DNA of 64,000 bases from Kitasatospora sp. NBC_01287 (GTDB lineage: Bacteria > Actinomycetota > Actinomycetes > Streptomycetales > Streptomycetaceae). Under the pieces are notes generated by a model. The model was given only the letters and a program-made list of their open reading frames with translations. It was not told where the DNA came from and ran no database searches. A program made the translations under genes and the position numbers. Positions 10,378-19,625 of this stretch are shown one piece after another; position 1 is the stretch's first letter; the number at the start of each line of letters is the position of its first letter. The DNA lies in contig NZ_JAPEPB010000002.1 of NCBI RefSeq assembly GCF_026340565.1, positions 434,001-498,000 on the forward strand, given 5' to 3'.

Positions 10378-11559
10378 TCAGCCGACCGGCACGGGTGCCG
10401 CGGGCGCGGTGGGCAGCGCGATCTCGAAGCAGCAGCCGCCGGCCACGTTGTGCACCGAGGCCCGCCCGGCGTGCGCCTCCACGATGCCGCGCACGATCGC
10501 CAGGCCCAGCCCGGCCCCGGTGTCCCCGTGGTGCCGGACCGCGCCGCCGCCGGGCGCCGCGCCGCGCGCCTGGCGCGGGGTGCGGGCGCTGCCGCCGCGC
10601 CAGCCGGTCTCGAAGACCCGGGCCAGGTCGGCCTCCGGGATCCCGCCGCAGCCGTCGGTGACCGAGAGCACCACCTCGCCCTCACCCTGCCGCGCGGCAA
10701 CCGCCACCACGCCGTCGGCCGGCGTCGAGCGGATCGCGTTGACCAGCAGGTTGCCCAGCACCCGGGTGATCTCCCGGCCGTCCACCTGCACCGGCGCCGG
10801 ATCGATCCGCGCCCCGTCGAGCCGCACGCCGCGCTCGCGGGCCAGCGGGTCGGCGGCCGCGAGCGCGTCGCCGACCAGGTCGTAGACCGAGACCCGGGCC
10901 AGGGTGAGGGTCAGCGCACCGGCCTGGATCCGGGAGAGCTCGAAGAGGTCGTCCACCATCCCGGTGAGCCGGTCCACCTCGGTGCGGATCAGCCCGTGGT
11001 AGCGCGCCGGGTCCTCGGCGACATCGTCCTCCAGGGCCTCGGCCATCGCCCGCAGGCCGGCCAGCGGGGTGCGCAGGTCGTGCGAGATCCAGGCGATCAG
11101 CTCGCGCCGGGAGGCCTCCAGGGCCCGCTCTCGCTCCCTGGAGCGGGCCAGCCGGGCGCTGGTGGCGGCGAGCTCGGCACTCAGTTCGGCCAGTTCGGCG
11201 CCCAGCGGGCCGCTCGGCGCGGCGAACCCCGCCGCGGAGCCGACGGTGCGCGCCGCCCGGGCCAGCGCGCGGCTGCCGGCCACCACCTGGCGGCCCAGCA
11301 GGGCCGCCGTGCCCAGCGAGACCACCGCCGCCATGCAGGTCACCGCGATCACCACGCCGAAGTCGTGGTGCGAGAGGAACATCGCCTGGGCCACCGCCAG
11401 GGTGCCCGTGGTCATCGCGAGCACGGTAACCACTGCGACGGTGAAGAGCGAGAGCGCCACCGAGCGGCGGCGCAGCAGCCGCACCGCCGGCCAGCCGAGC
11501 AGCCCGGCGGCCCCGGCGCCCAGCGCGGCGTACAGCGCGATCAGCAGCAGGTCCCTCAC
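10378..11559 (-). CDS. sensor histidine kinase
   Basis: A 393-aa membrane histidine kinase. Hydrophobic segments at about residues 4-25, 33-55 and 62-85 are followed by a HAMP-like linker, a dimerisation helix with the phospho-acceptor box ELIAWISHDLRTPLAG (His near residue 160), and a catalytic domain with the N box (NLLVNAIRSTP), G1 (VTDGCGGI) and G2 (GAGLGLAI). A Gly/Ala/Arg-rich stretch is inserted between G1 and G2. The GTG start overlaps the stop of the upstream response regulator by 4 nt (GTGA), implying translational coupling. No large sensor domain outside the membrane, so an intramembrane or envelope stimulus is likely. Confidence 0.92.
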   Translation of the reverse strand: MRDLLLIALYAALGAGAAGLLGWPAVRLLRRRSVALSLFTVAVVTVLAMTTGTLAVAQAMFLSHHDFGVVIAVTCMAAVVSLGTAALLGRQVVAGSRALARAARTVGSAAGFAAPSGPLGAELAELSAELAATSARLARSRERERALEASRRELIAWISHDLRTPLAGLRAMAEALEDDVAEDPARYHGLIRTEVDRLTGMVDDLFELSRIQAGALTLTLARVSVYDLVGDALAAADPLARERGVRLDGARIDPAPVQVDGREITRVLGNLLVNAIRSTPADGVVAVAARQGEGEVVLSVTDGCGGIPEADLARVFETGWRGGSARTPRQARGAAPGGGAVRHHGDTGAGLGLAIVRGIVEAHAGRASVHNVAGGCCFEIALPTAPAAPVPVG

Positions 11560-12278
11560 CCGGTCACCTGCCGCTCGGCCACCGGGTCGAAGCGGTAGCC
11601 GACGCCCCAGACGGTGCTGATCAGCCGGGGTGCCGCCGGGTCGTCCTCGACCTTCTCGCGCAGCCGCCGCACATGGACCGTGACGGTGGACAGGTCTCCG
11701 AAGTCCCAGCCCCAGACCCGGTGCATCAGCTCCTCCCGGCCGAAGGCGGTGCCCGGGTGCCGGGCGAAGAAGGTCAGCAGGTCGAACTCGCGCTGGGTCA
11801 GGGAGAGCTCGCGCCCGCCGCGGAACGCCCGCCGGGCCTGCTGGTCCAGCGAGAGGTCGCCGGTGCGCACCGGCTCGCGGCTGGGCGGTGGGCCGGTGTG
11901 GCGGCGCAGCACCGCCTGGATCCGCAGCACCAGCTCGCGCGGGCTGAACGGCTTGGTGACGTAGTCGTCGGCGCCCAGCTCCAGGCCCAGGATCCGCTCC
12001 GACTCCTCGCCCTTCGCGGTCAGCATCACCACCGCCGGACCGCCGCCCTCGGCCGCGCGCAGCCGGCGGCAGACCTCCAGGCCGTCCAGCTCCGGCAGCA
12101 TCAGGTCGAGCACCACCAGGTCGGGGCGGCCCCGCTCGGCGCGGGCCAGCGCGGTGCGGCCGTCGGCGGCGCGGTCCACGGCGTAACCCGCCCGCAGCAG
12201 GTAGCCGGTGACCACTTCGGCGAGGGTCGGGTCGTCGTCGACCACCAGGATCCGGGCGGGCGGGGCGTCGTCTGTCAC
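11556..12278 (-). CDS. OmpR/PhoB family response regulator
   Basis: A 240-aa response regulator. Receiver domain residues 8-120: acidic pair DDD at about 15-17, phospho-acceptor Asp in VVLDLMLP (about residue 58), Thr in VMLTAKG and Lys in VTKPFSP (about 108). The C-terminal winged helix covers about 140-235, with LTQREFDLLTFFARHPG and VTVHVRRLREKVE as the recognition segment. GTG start at 12278. Partner is the immediately downstream histidine kinase. Confidence 0.93.
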   Translation of the reverse strand: MTDDAPPARILVVDDDPTLAEVVTGYLLRAGYAVDRAADGRTALARAERGRPDLVVLDLMLPELDGLEVCRRLRAAEGGGPAVVMLTAKGEESERILGLELGADDYVTKPFSPRELVLRIQAVLRRHTGPPPSREPVRTGDLSLDQQARRAFRGGRELSLTQREFDLLTFFARHPGTAFGREELMHRVWGWDFGDLSTVTVHVRRLREKVEDDPAAPRLISTVWGVGYRFDPVAERQVTG

Positions 12279-12452
12279 GCCTACGAGGATAGGGACCGCG
12301 GACGGCGGCGCGGCCCGCGCGGCGGCGGCGTAAGACTTCCGTCACCGCTCACCCGGGGGGCTCGGCCCGCCGCGCGCGGGGCCGCGCGATGCGTCACGGT
12401 GGAACGGCACGACCAGCCACGACCAGCCACGACGACGTCCACGGAGGCCGCG

Positions 12453-12671
12453 ATGAGCGAGCACACCTACCGGGTGACCGAGATCGTCGGCTCCTCGCAC
12501 GAGGGGACCGACGCCGCGATCCGCAACGCGCTGACCCGCGCGTCCCAGACGCTGCGCAACATCGACTGGTTCGAGGTGGTGCAGGTCCGCGGACACGTCG
12601 CGGACGGTGCCATCCAGCACTTCCAGGCGACCGTCAAGGTCGGCTTCCGGCTGGAGGACCCGCCCGCCTGA
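12453..12671 (+). CDS. dodecin family protein
   Basis: A 72-aa flavin-storage/binding protein of the dodecin family (dodecamer binding FMN, riboflavin or CoA in characterised members). The family signature is visible: VTEIVGSS near the start, a helix with AIRNALTRASQTLRNIDWFEV, whose Trp stacks against flavin in the family, and a final strand FQATVKVGFRLE. ATG at 12453 with GGAGG at 12443-12447. Divergent from the two-component operon and convergent with the DUF4383 gene. Confidence 0.92.
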   Translation: MSEHTYRVTEIVGSSHEGTDAAIRNALTRASQTLRNIDWFEVVQVRGHVADGAIQHFQATVKVGFRLEDPPA

Positions 12672-12695
12672 TCCCGCCCGCACCGCACCGCACCC

Positions 12696-12760
12696 GACGA
12701 GCGGGAGCGGGGTGCCGGTGAACGCCCGACGCGTTCACCGGCACCCCGCTCCCGCTCGTC
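12696..12760. terminator. perfect 30-bp inverted repeat between convergent genes
   Basis: Arms at 12696-12725 and 12731-12760 are perfect reverse complements over 30 bp with a 5-nt loop. It lies between the ends of the dodecin (+) and DUF4383 (-) genes and should work as a bidirectional terminator. Confidence 0.85.
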
Positions 12761-12785
12761 GCACGGCACCCGCCGCGCGGTCGAC

Positions 12786-13328
12786 TCAGTGGTGCACGGT
12801 CGGCCGCAGCACCTGCTTGAAGGCCGGCACGTGCCAGCGCCCGGCCACCTCCTCCTCGGGCTCGCGCTCGCCGCCGTGGCGCTGCTGCCAGTACGGGTTG
12901 TCGTGCGGCAGGTGGCCACTGACCCTGCCGTACATGCCGAAGGTGGCGATCACCAGCCCGAAGGCGAAGCTGAAGATCACGTTGGCCATCCGGAAGGCCA
13001 GGTGGTTCCAGCTGCTGTCGAGCGCGATCAGGCCGACGAAGCCGGCCACGAAGAAGATCGCGCCGACGGTCATGTTGAGCCAGGAGGCGAAGTTTCCGCC
13101 GATCACGGCGCCGATCATCAGTACCGCGCCGAAGACGATGGACAGCACGCCGAGCGCGCCGTTGCTGGACAGACCGGCGATGTTCTTGCCGTGGGTGGAC
13201 AGGTAACCGGGGGCGCCGGCCACCCCGAAGCAGCCCCAGATCAGCAGCAGCAGGCCGCCGAGACCGGCGCCGTAGCGGTAGACCTGGGCCAGTCGGTGGT
13301 CGACGGGAAGCTCGTCCTGCAGTCTCAT
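12786..13328 (-). CDS. DUF4383 family membrane protein
   Basis: A 180-aa protein with four predicted membrane helices (about residues 17-38, 58-80, 88-108, 116-138) and a polar C-terminus. The N-terminal HRLAQVYRYGAG block is the family's recognisable start. Function of the family is unknown. The ATG at 13328 has GGAGG 7 nt upstream; a longer frame upstream is not needed. Confidence 0.8.
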   Translation of the reverse strand: MRLQDELPVDHRLAQVYRYGAGLGGLLLLIWGCFGVAGAPGYLSTHGKNIAGLSSNGALGVLSIVFGAVLMIGAVIGGNFASWLNMTVGAIFFVAGFVGLIALDSSWNHLAFRMANVIFSFAFGLVIATFGMYGRVSGHLPHDNPYWQQRHGGEREPEEEVAGRWHVPAFKQVLRPTVHH

Positions 13329-13576
13329 GACAACCTCCACGCGGTCGGCGGGGCGGACCGCGGTGCCGCGTCCGCACCCTGGAACCACGCTACGCCCGCC
13401 CAGGAACACCCGGCGCGTTGGACGCTGCCGGCCCCTAACTGCCTTGGTACTCATCGATCTTCGGCCACTTCCGACCCAGCCGTGGCACGTACACGCCAGC
13501 GCGGCGTAGCGTCACGAGCTGCACACGGACCGGAGCGGAACGATCACCGAGCACGATCACCGAGGAGGCACTGCGG

Positions 13577-15433
13577 ATGTGCGGCATAGCCGGATGGGTG
13601 GCGTTCGACCAGGACCTGACCGAGCGGCGGGAGGTGCTGGCCGCGATGACCGGGACCATGGCCTGCCGCGGCCCCGACGCGGGCGGCACCCACCTGAGCG
13701 CGCACGCGGCCCTGGGCCACCGCCGCCTGGCGGTGATCGACGTCGAGGGCGGCACCCAGCCGATGACCTTCGAGGAGGACGGCCGCCCGCTGGTCACGCT
13801 GACCTACAGCGGCGAGGTCTACAACCACCTGGAACTGCGCGCCGAACTGGAGGCGCACGGCCACCGGTTCCGCACCCGCAGTGACACCGAGGTGGTGCTG
13901 CACGCCTACCTGCGCTGGGGCCGGGACTTCGTCGAGCGGCTGAACGGCATGTTCGCCTTCGCGCTCTGGGACGCGCGCGACGAGGAGCTGCTGCTGGTCC
14001 GCGACCGGATGGGCGTCAAGCCGCTCTACTACTTCCCGACCGCGGACGGCGTGCTCTTCGGCTCCGAACCGAAGGCGATCCTGGCCCACCCCGCGGTGGC
14101 CGCGGTGGTCGACCTGGACGGGCTGCGCGAGCTGCTCTCGATGGTCAAGACCCCGGGCCGCGCGGTCTACCGGGGCATGTCCGAGGTGCGGCCCGGGCAC
14201 CTGCTGCGGGTGCGGCGCGAAGGGCTGACCGACCACCGCTACTGGGCGCTCACCGCCCGCGAGCACACCGACGACCTGAGCACCACCGTGGCCACCGTGC
14301 GCGAGCTGCTGGACGACATCGTGCGCCGCCAGCTGATCTCGGACGTGCCGCTCTGCTCGCTGCTCTCCGGCGGCCTGGACTCCTCCGCGATCACCGCGCT
14401 GGCCGCGCGCGGGCTGGCCGCCGAGGGCCGGGGCCCGGTGCGCTCGTTCTCGGTGGACTTCGTCGGGCAGACCGAGAACTTCCGGCCCGACGACCTGCGG
14501 GCCACCCCGGACGCCCCCTTCGCCCACCTGCTGGCCCAGCACGTGGCGGCCGAGCACCGCGACATCGTGCTCGACGCCGGCGCGCTGGCCGACCCGGCGA
14601 ACCGCGCGGCGGTGCTGCGGGCGGGCGACCTGCCGACCGGCTTCGGCGACATGGACACCTCGCTCTACCTGCTCTTCAAGGAGATCCGCAAGCACTCCAC
14701 CGTCGCCCTCTCCGGCGAGTCGGCGGACGAGGTGTTCGGCGGCTACCCGTGGTTCCACGAGCGCGAGGCCGTCTACGGCGGCACCTTCCCCTGGCACGCC
14801 GCAGGTGCGGTGCAGCGCCTGGGCGGGCCCGGCGCGGCCCCGCGCGCGAGCCTGCTCGACCCGGACCTGGTGGCCCGCCTCGACCTGTCGACGTACATCG
14901 CCGACTCCTACGCGGACGCGCTGGCCGAGGTGCCGCACCTGCCGGTTGCCGATCCGCACGAGCGCCGGATGCGCGAGGTCTGCCACCTGCACCTGACCCG
15001 GTTCGTGCGGACCCTGCTGGACCGCAAGGACCGGATGAGCATGGCCAGCGGCCTGGAGGTGCGGGTGCCGTTCTGCGACCACAGGCTGGTGGAGTACGTC
15101 TTCAACACGCCCTGGTCGATGAAGACCTTCGACGGGCGGGAGAAGAGCCTGCTGCGGGCCGCGGTCGCCGAGGTGCTGCCGCGGGAGATCGTCACGCGGG
15201 TGAAGAGCCCCTACCCGAGCACCCAGGACCCGGGCTACCCACTGGCGCTGCGGGCCGAGCTGGCCGCGCTCGCCACCGACCCGAAGGCGCCCGGGCAGGC
15301 GCTGGCGGACCCGGCCGCGGTGGCCGCGGCGCTGGCTCCGGACCGCGATCCGCAGACGGCCAGGGCGGCCGCGGAGGTGCTGCTGGGCCTGGACCGGTGG
15401 CTGCGCGCCTACCCGGTCTCGCTGCGGCTCTGA
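13577..15433 (+). CDS. asnB: asparagine synthase (glutamine-hydrolysing)
   Basis: A 618-aa AsnB-type enzyme: makes asparagine from aspartate, ATP and glutamine. The N-terminal class II amidotransferase domain begins MCGIAGW, so removal of Met exposes the nucleophilic Cys; RGPDAGG and GHRRLAVID blocks follow. The synthetase domain has the PP-loop SGGLDSSA near residue 264 and the downstream SGESADEVFGGYPW block near 376. Length and intact glutaminase fit a true Asn synthetase better than a lasso-peptide cyclase. GAGGAGG precedes the ATG. It is followed by two hairpins and converges on two small ORFs. Confidence 0.9.
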   Translation: MCGIAGWVAFDQDLTERREVLAAMTGTMACRGPDAGGTHLSAHAALGHRRLAVIDVEGGTQPMTFEEDGRPLVTLTYSGEVYNHLELRAELEAHGHRFRTRSDTEVVLHAYLRWGRDFVERLNGMFAFALWDARDEELLLVRDRMGVKPLYYFPTADGVLFGSEPKAILAHPAVAAVVDLDGLRELLSMVKTPGRAVYRGMSEVRPGHLLRVRREGLTDHRYWALTAREHTDDLSTTVATVRELLDDIVRRQLISDVPLCSLLSGGLDSSAITALAARGLAAEGRGPVRSFSVDFVGQTENFRPDDLRATPDAPFAHLLAQHVAAEHRDIVLDAGALADPANRAAVLRAGDLPTGFGDMDTSLYLLFKEIRKHSTVALSGESADEVFGGYPWFHEREAVYGGTFPWHAAGAVQRLGGPGAAPRASLLDPDLVARLDLSTYIADSYADALAEVPHLPVADPHERRMREVCHLHLTRFVRTLLDRKDRMSMASGLEVRVPFCDHRLVEYVFNTPWSMKTFDGREKSLLRAAVAEVLPREIVTRVKSPYPSTQDPGYPLALRAELAALATDPKAPGQALADPAAVAAALAPDRDPQTARAAAEVLLGLDRWLRAYPVSLRL

Positions 15434-15445
15434 AGCCGCTGGGAA

Positions 15446-15480
15446 CGGGCCCGGGCAGCGCTGACCGCCGCCCGGGCCCG
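15446..15480. terminator. asnB terminator hairpin
   Basis: Perfect 11-bp inverted repeat cgggcccgggc / gcccgggcccg with a 13-nt loop, directly after the asnB stop codon. Confidence 0.75.
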
Positions 15481-15484
15481 GGTC

Positions 15485-15525
15485 GCGCCGACCGGCGGCA
15501 ACCCCCGTGTGCCGCCGGTCAGCGC
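15485..15525. terminator. second hairpin overlapping the end of the 65-aa ORF
   Basis: 16-bp arms (15485-15500 and 15510-15525) with one mismatch. The right arm covers the stop codon of the reverse-strand 65-aa ORF, so together with the hairpin at 15446 this forms a two-sided terminator. Confidence 0.6.
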
Positions 15526-15716
15526 GGGTACTCGTCGTCGTCGACCGGAACCTGGCGGGTCTGCTCGAAGGCGTCGGCGACATCCGCGGCGGCGGCCAGC
15601 GGGAGCTCGCCGCGCGGCGGGAGCTGCTCGTCCGCGCCGGACTCCAGGTCCTCCGGGTCCAGCAGGTCTTCCGGGTCCAGCGAGTCGACGGCGAATTCAG
15701 CGGCGTTGTCGGTCAT
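15519..15716 (-). CDS. small acidic protein, unknown function
   Basis: A 65-aa, strongly acidic ORF (many Asp/Glu, no Cys) with an internal repeat LDPEDLLDPEDLE and a C-terminus ending DDDEYPR. ATG at 15716 is preceded by GAGG in a purine-rich stretch. Its stop lies inside a convergent hairpin, which supports real transcription. I do not recognise the family. Possible roles include a peptide-natural-product precursor or an acidic regulatory protein; nothing in the sequence proves either. Confidence 0.5.
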   Translation of the reverse strand: MTDNAAEFAVDSLDPEDLLDPEDLESGADEQLPPRGELPLAAAADVADAFEQTRQVPVDDDEYPR

Positions 15717-15848
15717 GACCTCACCCCTCACGGCGCCGGGGCCCCGGCGGCCCCTGCTGCCCCAACACCTACCCGACTCGTGGCGCCTCACTCGGCACCC
15801 GCCCCGTACGTCGGTGTGTCGCGGCACCGGCCCGCACCCGCGGGCAGC

Positions 15849-15953
15849 TCAGATCCAGGCGGTGTCGCGGCGGTGCGAGCGGGCCCACGCAGCGAGCCGC
15901 ACCAGGGCGGAACGGTCGGTGAACGGCGTGGCAACGGACAGCTGGACGGCCAT
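15849..15953 (-). CDS. 34-aa basic peptide ORF
   Basis: ATG at 15953, with AAGGAA 9 nt upstream, opens a 34-codon ORF of composition quite unlike its acidic neighbour: Arg/Ala-rich with two Trp and a C-terminal RRDTAWI. It is transcribed divergently from the SARP regulator and 132 nt upstream of the 65-aa ORF on the same strand. Could be a real small gene, a leader peptide, or chance; I do not recognise it. Confidence 0.35.
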   Translation of the reverse strand: MAVQLSVATPFTDRSALVRLAAWARSHRRDTAWI

Positions 15954-15994
15954 CGGCGGTTCCTTCCCTGGTACGGCGAGCGCGCCCGCGCGGA

Positions 15995-16039
15995 CCGGCC
16001 GGGTTGGTGCCCTCCCCTGTTGGGCACCAACCCGGCCGG
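15995..16039. promoter_or_regulatory. 18-bp inverted repeat in divergent promoter region
   Basis: Perfect arms at 15995-16012 and 16022-16039 (ccggccgggttggtgccc and its complement), 9-nt spacer, lying between the 34-aa ORF and the SARP gene. It is upstream of both genes, so it is better placed to be an operator or an RNA leader hairpin than a terminator. Confidence 0.6.
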
Positions 16040-16094
16040 GCTCGGTTCCCCTGAGCCTGCCGGAGCCCGCACACGGGCGGGTAACATCCCGATA

Positions 16095-19000
16095 ATGGAC
16101 CATCAACAAGGCCCCGCGGACGCCGTTTCGTCCGCCCCGGCTGCGGCCGTGCCCGACCGGGGCGAACCGGCATGGACGGCCTCCCACCTGCGGTTCGGCC
16201 TGCTGGGGCCGCTGACGGTCCAGGACGCCACGGGCACCGCGCTGCCGGTGAGCTCCCCCAAGTGCCGGGCGCTGCTGGCGGTGCTGCTGCTGGAGCCGAA
16301 CCGGGTGGTCTCCCGCGACCGGCTGACGGCGGCGCTGTGGGGCGAGCACCCGCCGGCCACCGCCGCCACCTCCCTCAACAACCACGTGGTCCAGCTGCGC
16401 CGGCTGCTCGGCGCGGGCGGTCCCGGCCGACTGCGCACCGTCCCGCCCGGCTACCTGCTCCAGGTCGGCGAGCACGAGCTGGACAGCGGGCTCTTCGCCA
16501 CCCACCTGGAGGCGGCCCGCACCGCCCGGCGCCAGGGCGACTGGCCGGGCGTCAGCCAGCAGGCCGGGGCGGCCCTCGCGCTGTGGCGCGGCACTCCGCT
16601 GACCGACCTGCCCACGCTCGCCGAGGAGGCGCTGCCGCACGTGCAGCGGCTGCACGAGCTGCGGCTGCAGGGCCTGGAGTGGTTCGTGGACGCCGAGCTG
16701 GAGCTGGGCCGCCCGCACGCCGTGGTCCCGGAACTGAACCGGCTGACCGCCGAGCACCCGCTGCGCGAGTCGTTCCACCGCCAGCTGATGCTGGCCCTGC
16801 ACCGCACCGACCAGCGGGCCGAGGCGCTCGCCGTGCACCGGCGGCTGCGCGGCACCCTGGTCGAGGAGCTCGGCATCGAGCCGGGACCCAGCGTGCGGGC
16901 CGCGCACCAGGAGATCCTGCGGGCCGAGGTCGGCGCCGGCCTGCCCATGGTGCCGCCGCAGCGGCAGGCCCCGGAGCCCGCCAGGAGCGCCGCCCCCGCC
17001 CCGCCGGCGCCCGCCGCGGCGCCCGCCGCGGTGGCCGCCGGGGCCGGGCTGCCCCGGGACGTGGCCGGGTTCACCGGGCGCTGCGAGGAGCTGGAGCGGC
17101 TGCTCACCGCCTGCCGCGCGGGCAGCTCCGACGGCCAGGTGGTCGGCATCCACGCGGTCGACGGGATGCCGGGGGTGGGCAAGAGCGCGCTGGCGATCCA
17201 CGCCGCGCACCGGCTGGCGGCCGACTTCCCGGACGGGCAGATCTTCCTGCCACTGCACGCCCACACCCCTGGCACCCCCGCCGTCGAGCCCGCGGACGCG
17301 CTCACCGCGCTGCTGCTCACCATCGGCGTCTCCCCGCAGCAGATACCGCGGGACCTGGACGCGCGGGCCAACCTGTGGCGCAGCCGACTGGCCGGGCGGC
17401 GGATGCTGCTGCTGCTGGACGACGCCCGCAGCAGCGAGCAGGTCCGCCCGCTGATGCCCGGCACCCCGGGCAGCCTGGTGCTGGTCACCAGCCGGCGGCG
17501 GCTGCCGGCGCTGGGCGACGCGGTGCCGATCACCCTGGGGGTGCTGCCGCCCGAGGAGGCGGCCGCGCTCTTCACCGCCACGGCGGGGCGCCCCGATCTG
17601 GCCCCCGAGCAGGCGGCGGTGAAGGAGGTGGTGCGGCTCTGCGGCTACCTACCGCTGGCGATCCACCTGACCGCGGCCCGGCTGCGGCACCGGCGGGCCT
17701 GGTCGGTGGCCGACCTGGTGCCGGACCTGGCGGCCGCGGCGGGCCGGCTGGGCGCGCTGCGCGCCGAGGACGTCTCGGTGGCCGCCGCCTTCGACCTCTC
17801 CTACCGGGACCTGACGCCCGCGCAGCGCCGGCTCTTCCGCCGGCTCGGCCTCCATCCCGGTGACCACTTCGACGCCCGGGCCGCCGCCGCACTGGACGGC
17901 GGCGACCTGGCCACCGCGCGCCGGCTGCTGGAGGAGTTGGAGGACCACCACCTGGTCGACGAGCCGGTGCGCGGCCGCTACCGGATGCACGACCTGATCC
18001 GCGAGCACGCCAGGGCGCTGAGCGCCGAGGACGACCAGGCCACCCGCTACGCCGCGGTGGGCCGGCTGCTCGACGGCTACCTGGCGCTGGCCATCGAGGC
18101 CGGCCGGCACCTGGCGATCAACTGCCCGGAGCGGCCCGACGGCGCCGAGCTGCCCACCGAGGGCGCGGCGATGGCCTGGCTGCGCACCGAGCGCGGCAAC
18201 CTGCGCGCCGCGGTGGAGCACGCGGCCCGCCACGGGTACCCGCGGCACGCCGTGTGGCTGCCGGCCGCGCTGCACGACCTGCTGCGCGCCCAGGGCCACT
18301 GGAGCCAGGCCCGCGCCCTGCACGAGATCGCGCTGGAGACCGCCCAACTCACCTGCGACTGGCTGGGCCAGGCCCAGGCACTCATCCACCTGGGCACCTT
18401 CCAGCGGCTCACCGGCGAGCACGAGGCCGGCGCCGAGCACCTGCGCCAGGCGCTGGAGCTGTTCCGGAGCCTGGACGAGCCGAGCGGGCAGGCCGCGGTG
18501 CTGATCCAGCTCGGCGCGATGGAGCGCACCTTCGGGGACAACGGCCGGGCCAGGGAGTACTTCGCCCAGGCGCTCACCCTGGCCAGGGGCGCGAACGACC
18601 GGCCCGGCGAGGCCGAGTCGCTCTGCCAGCTGGGCATCCTGGGCCGGATCACCGGCGACTACGCCGAGGCCACCGAGCACGCCACCTTGGCCCTGGCGCT
18701 CTTCCGCCGGCTGGGCAACCGCACGGGGCAGACGGCGGCGCTCAGCGAGCTGAGCCTGATCCAGCAGCTGACCGGCGACCTGACCGCCTCCGAGGCGAGC
18801 CTGCACCTGGCGCTGGAGCTGTGCCGGGACCGCGACGACCGGCCGGGCGAGGCGTACGCGCTGGCCAGCCTGGGCTCGCTGCAGCAGCTCACGGGCCGCT
18901 ACCAGGCGGCCGAGCTGACCCACCAGCAGGCACTGACCCTCTACCAGGGCCTGGGCAACCGGATCGGCCACGCCAACGCGCTGATGGCGCTGGGCGCGGT

Positions 19001-19625
19001 GCGGCTGGTCACCGGGCAGTACGACGCGGCCGAACGCGACCTGGAGCGGGCCGGCCTGATGTACCGCGAGCTGGACGAGGCGCGCGGTCGGATGAACACC
19101 GGCGCGTACCTGGGCGTGCTGCAGCAGGCCACCGGGCGCCACGCCCAGGCGGTGGCCAGCCTTGGCCAGGCGCTGGGGCTCTACCGCGAACAGGGCGACC
19201 TGCTCGGCGAGTCCCGGGTGCTCGCCTACCTGGGCGACGCGCTGCTCTCCACCGGCGACCACCAAGGCGCCGCCGACCGCCTCGGGCAGGCCCTGGCGCT
19301 CTGCCAGGAGCGCGGCGACCAGGCCGGCCAGGCGGAGGTGCGCAACCTGCTCGGCCGGCTGCTGACCACCACCGGCGACCTGGCCGGGGCGCAGGGCGAG
19401 TTCGCCGCCGCGCTGACCTGCGCGCTGGCGGCCGGCTCGCCGCTGGAGGAGGTGCGCGCGCTCAGCGGCCTGGGCCGCGGCGACCTGGCGGCCGGGCGCC
19501 CCTGCGAGGGCCGGACGCGGCTGCGGCAGGCGCTGACCCTGGCCCGCCGGCTCGGCGTCCCGGAGGCGGAGCGGATCGAGGCGGCGCTGTCGCCGCGCCC
19601 GACCGGGCTGTCGGCGGCCTGCTGA
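16095..19625 (+). CDS. SARP-NB-ARC-TPR regulator (AfsR-like)
   Basis: A 1176-aa STAND regulator. An OmpR-like winged helix (about residues 35-115, FGLLGPLTVQDATG through VVQLRRLLG) and the bacterial transcriptional activation domain (about 125-275) form the SARP module. An Ala/Pro linker leads to an NB-ARC ATPase with P-loop GMPGVGKSALA (about 354-364) and RMLLLLDDARS Walker B. The C-terminal 430 residues hold about nine TPR-like repeats, each with ALxLxRxLGNRxGQAxxL-type units. AfsR-family proteins activate secondary metabolism genes. ATG at 16095 has no strong Shine-Dalgarno; the next long-frame start is far upstream and antisense to the small ORF. Confidence 0.9.
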   Translation: MDHQQGPADAVSSAPAAAVPDRGEPAWTASHLRFGLLGPLTVQDATGTALPVSSPKCRALLAVLLLEPNRVVSRDRLTAALWGEHPPATAATSLNNHVVQLRRLLGAGGPGRLRTVPPGYLLQVGEHELDSGLFATHLEAARTARRQGDWPGVSQQAGAALALWRGTPLTDLPTLAEEALPHVQRLHELRLQGLEWFVDAELELGRPHAVVPELNRLTAEHPLRESFHRQLMLALHRTDQRAEALAVHRRLRGTLVEELGIEPGPSVRAAHQEILRAEVGAGLPMVPPQRQAPEPARSAAPAPPAPAAAPAAVAAGAGLPRDVAGFTGRCEELERLLTACRAGSSDGQVVGIHAVDGMPGVGKSALAIHAAHRLAADFPDGQIFLPLHAHTPGTPAVEPADALTALLLTIGVSPQQIPRDLDARANLWRSRLAGRRMLLLLDDARSSEQVRPLMPGTPGSLVLVTSRRRLPALGDAVPITLGVLPPEEAAALFTATAGRPDLAPEQAAVKEVVRLCGYLPLAIHLTAARLRHRRAWSVADLVPDLAAAAGRLGALRAEDVSVAAAFDLSYRDLTPAQRRLFRRLGLHPGDHFDARAAAALDGGDLATARRLLEELEDHHLVDEPVRGRYRMHDLIREHARALSAEDDQATRYAAVGRLLDGYLALAIEAGRHLAINCPERPDGAELPTEGAAMAWLRTERGNLRAAVEHAARHGYPRHAVWLPAALHDLLRAQGHWSQARALHEIALETAQLTCDWLGQAQALIHLGTFQRLTGEHEAGAEHLRQALELFRSLDEPSGQAAVLIQLGAMERTFGDNGRAREYFAQALTLARGANDRPGEAESLCQLGILGRITGDYAEATEHATLALALFRRLGNRTGQTAALSELSLIQQLTGDLTASEASLHLALELCRDRDDRPGEAYALASLGSLQQLTGRYQAAELTHQQALTLYQGLGNRIGHANALMALGAVRLVTGQYDAAERDLERAGLMYRELDEARGRMNTGAYLGVLQQATGRHAQAVASLGQALGLYREQGDLLGESRVLAYLGDALLSTGDHQGAADRLGQALALCQERGDQAGQAEVRNLLGRLLTTTGDLAGAQGEFAAALTCALAAGSPLEEVRALSGLGRGDLAAGRPCEGRTRLRQALTLARRLGVPEAERIEAALSPRPTGLSAAC

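Noticed and set aside
13577..15953. Lasso peptide biosynthesis cluster (AsnB-like cyclase plus small precursor)
   Set aside because: AsnB has an intact glutaminase N-terminus and normal length, and no leader peptidase or RRE-type protein is nearby.
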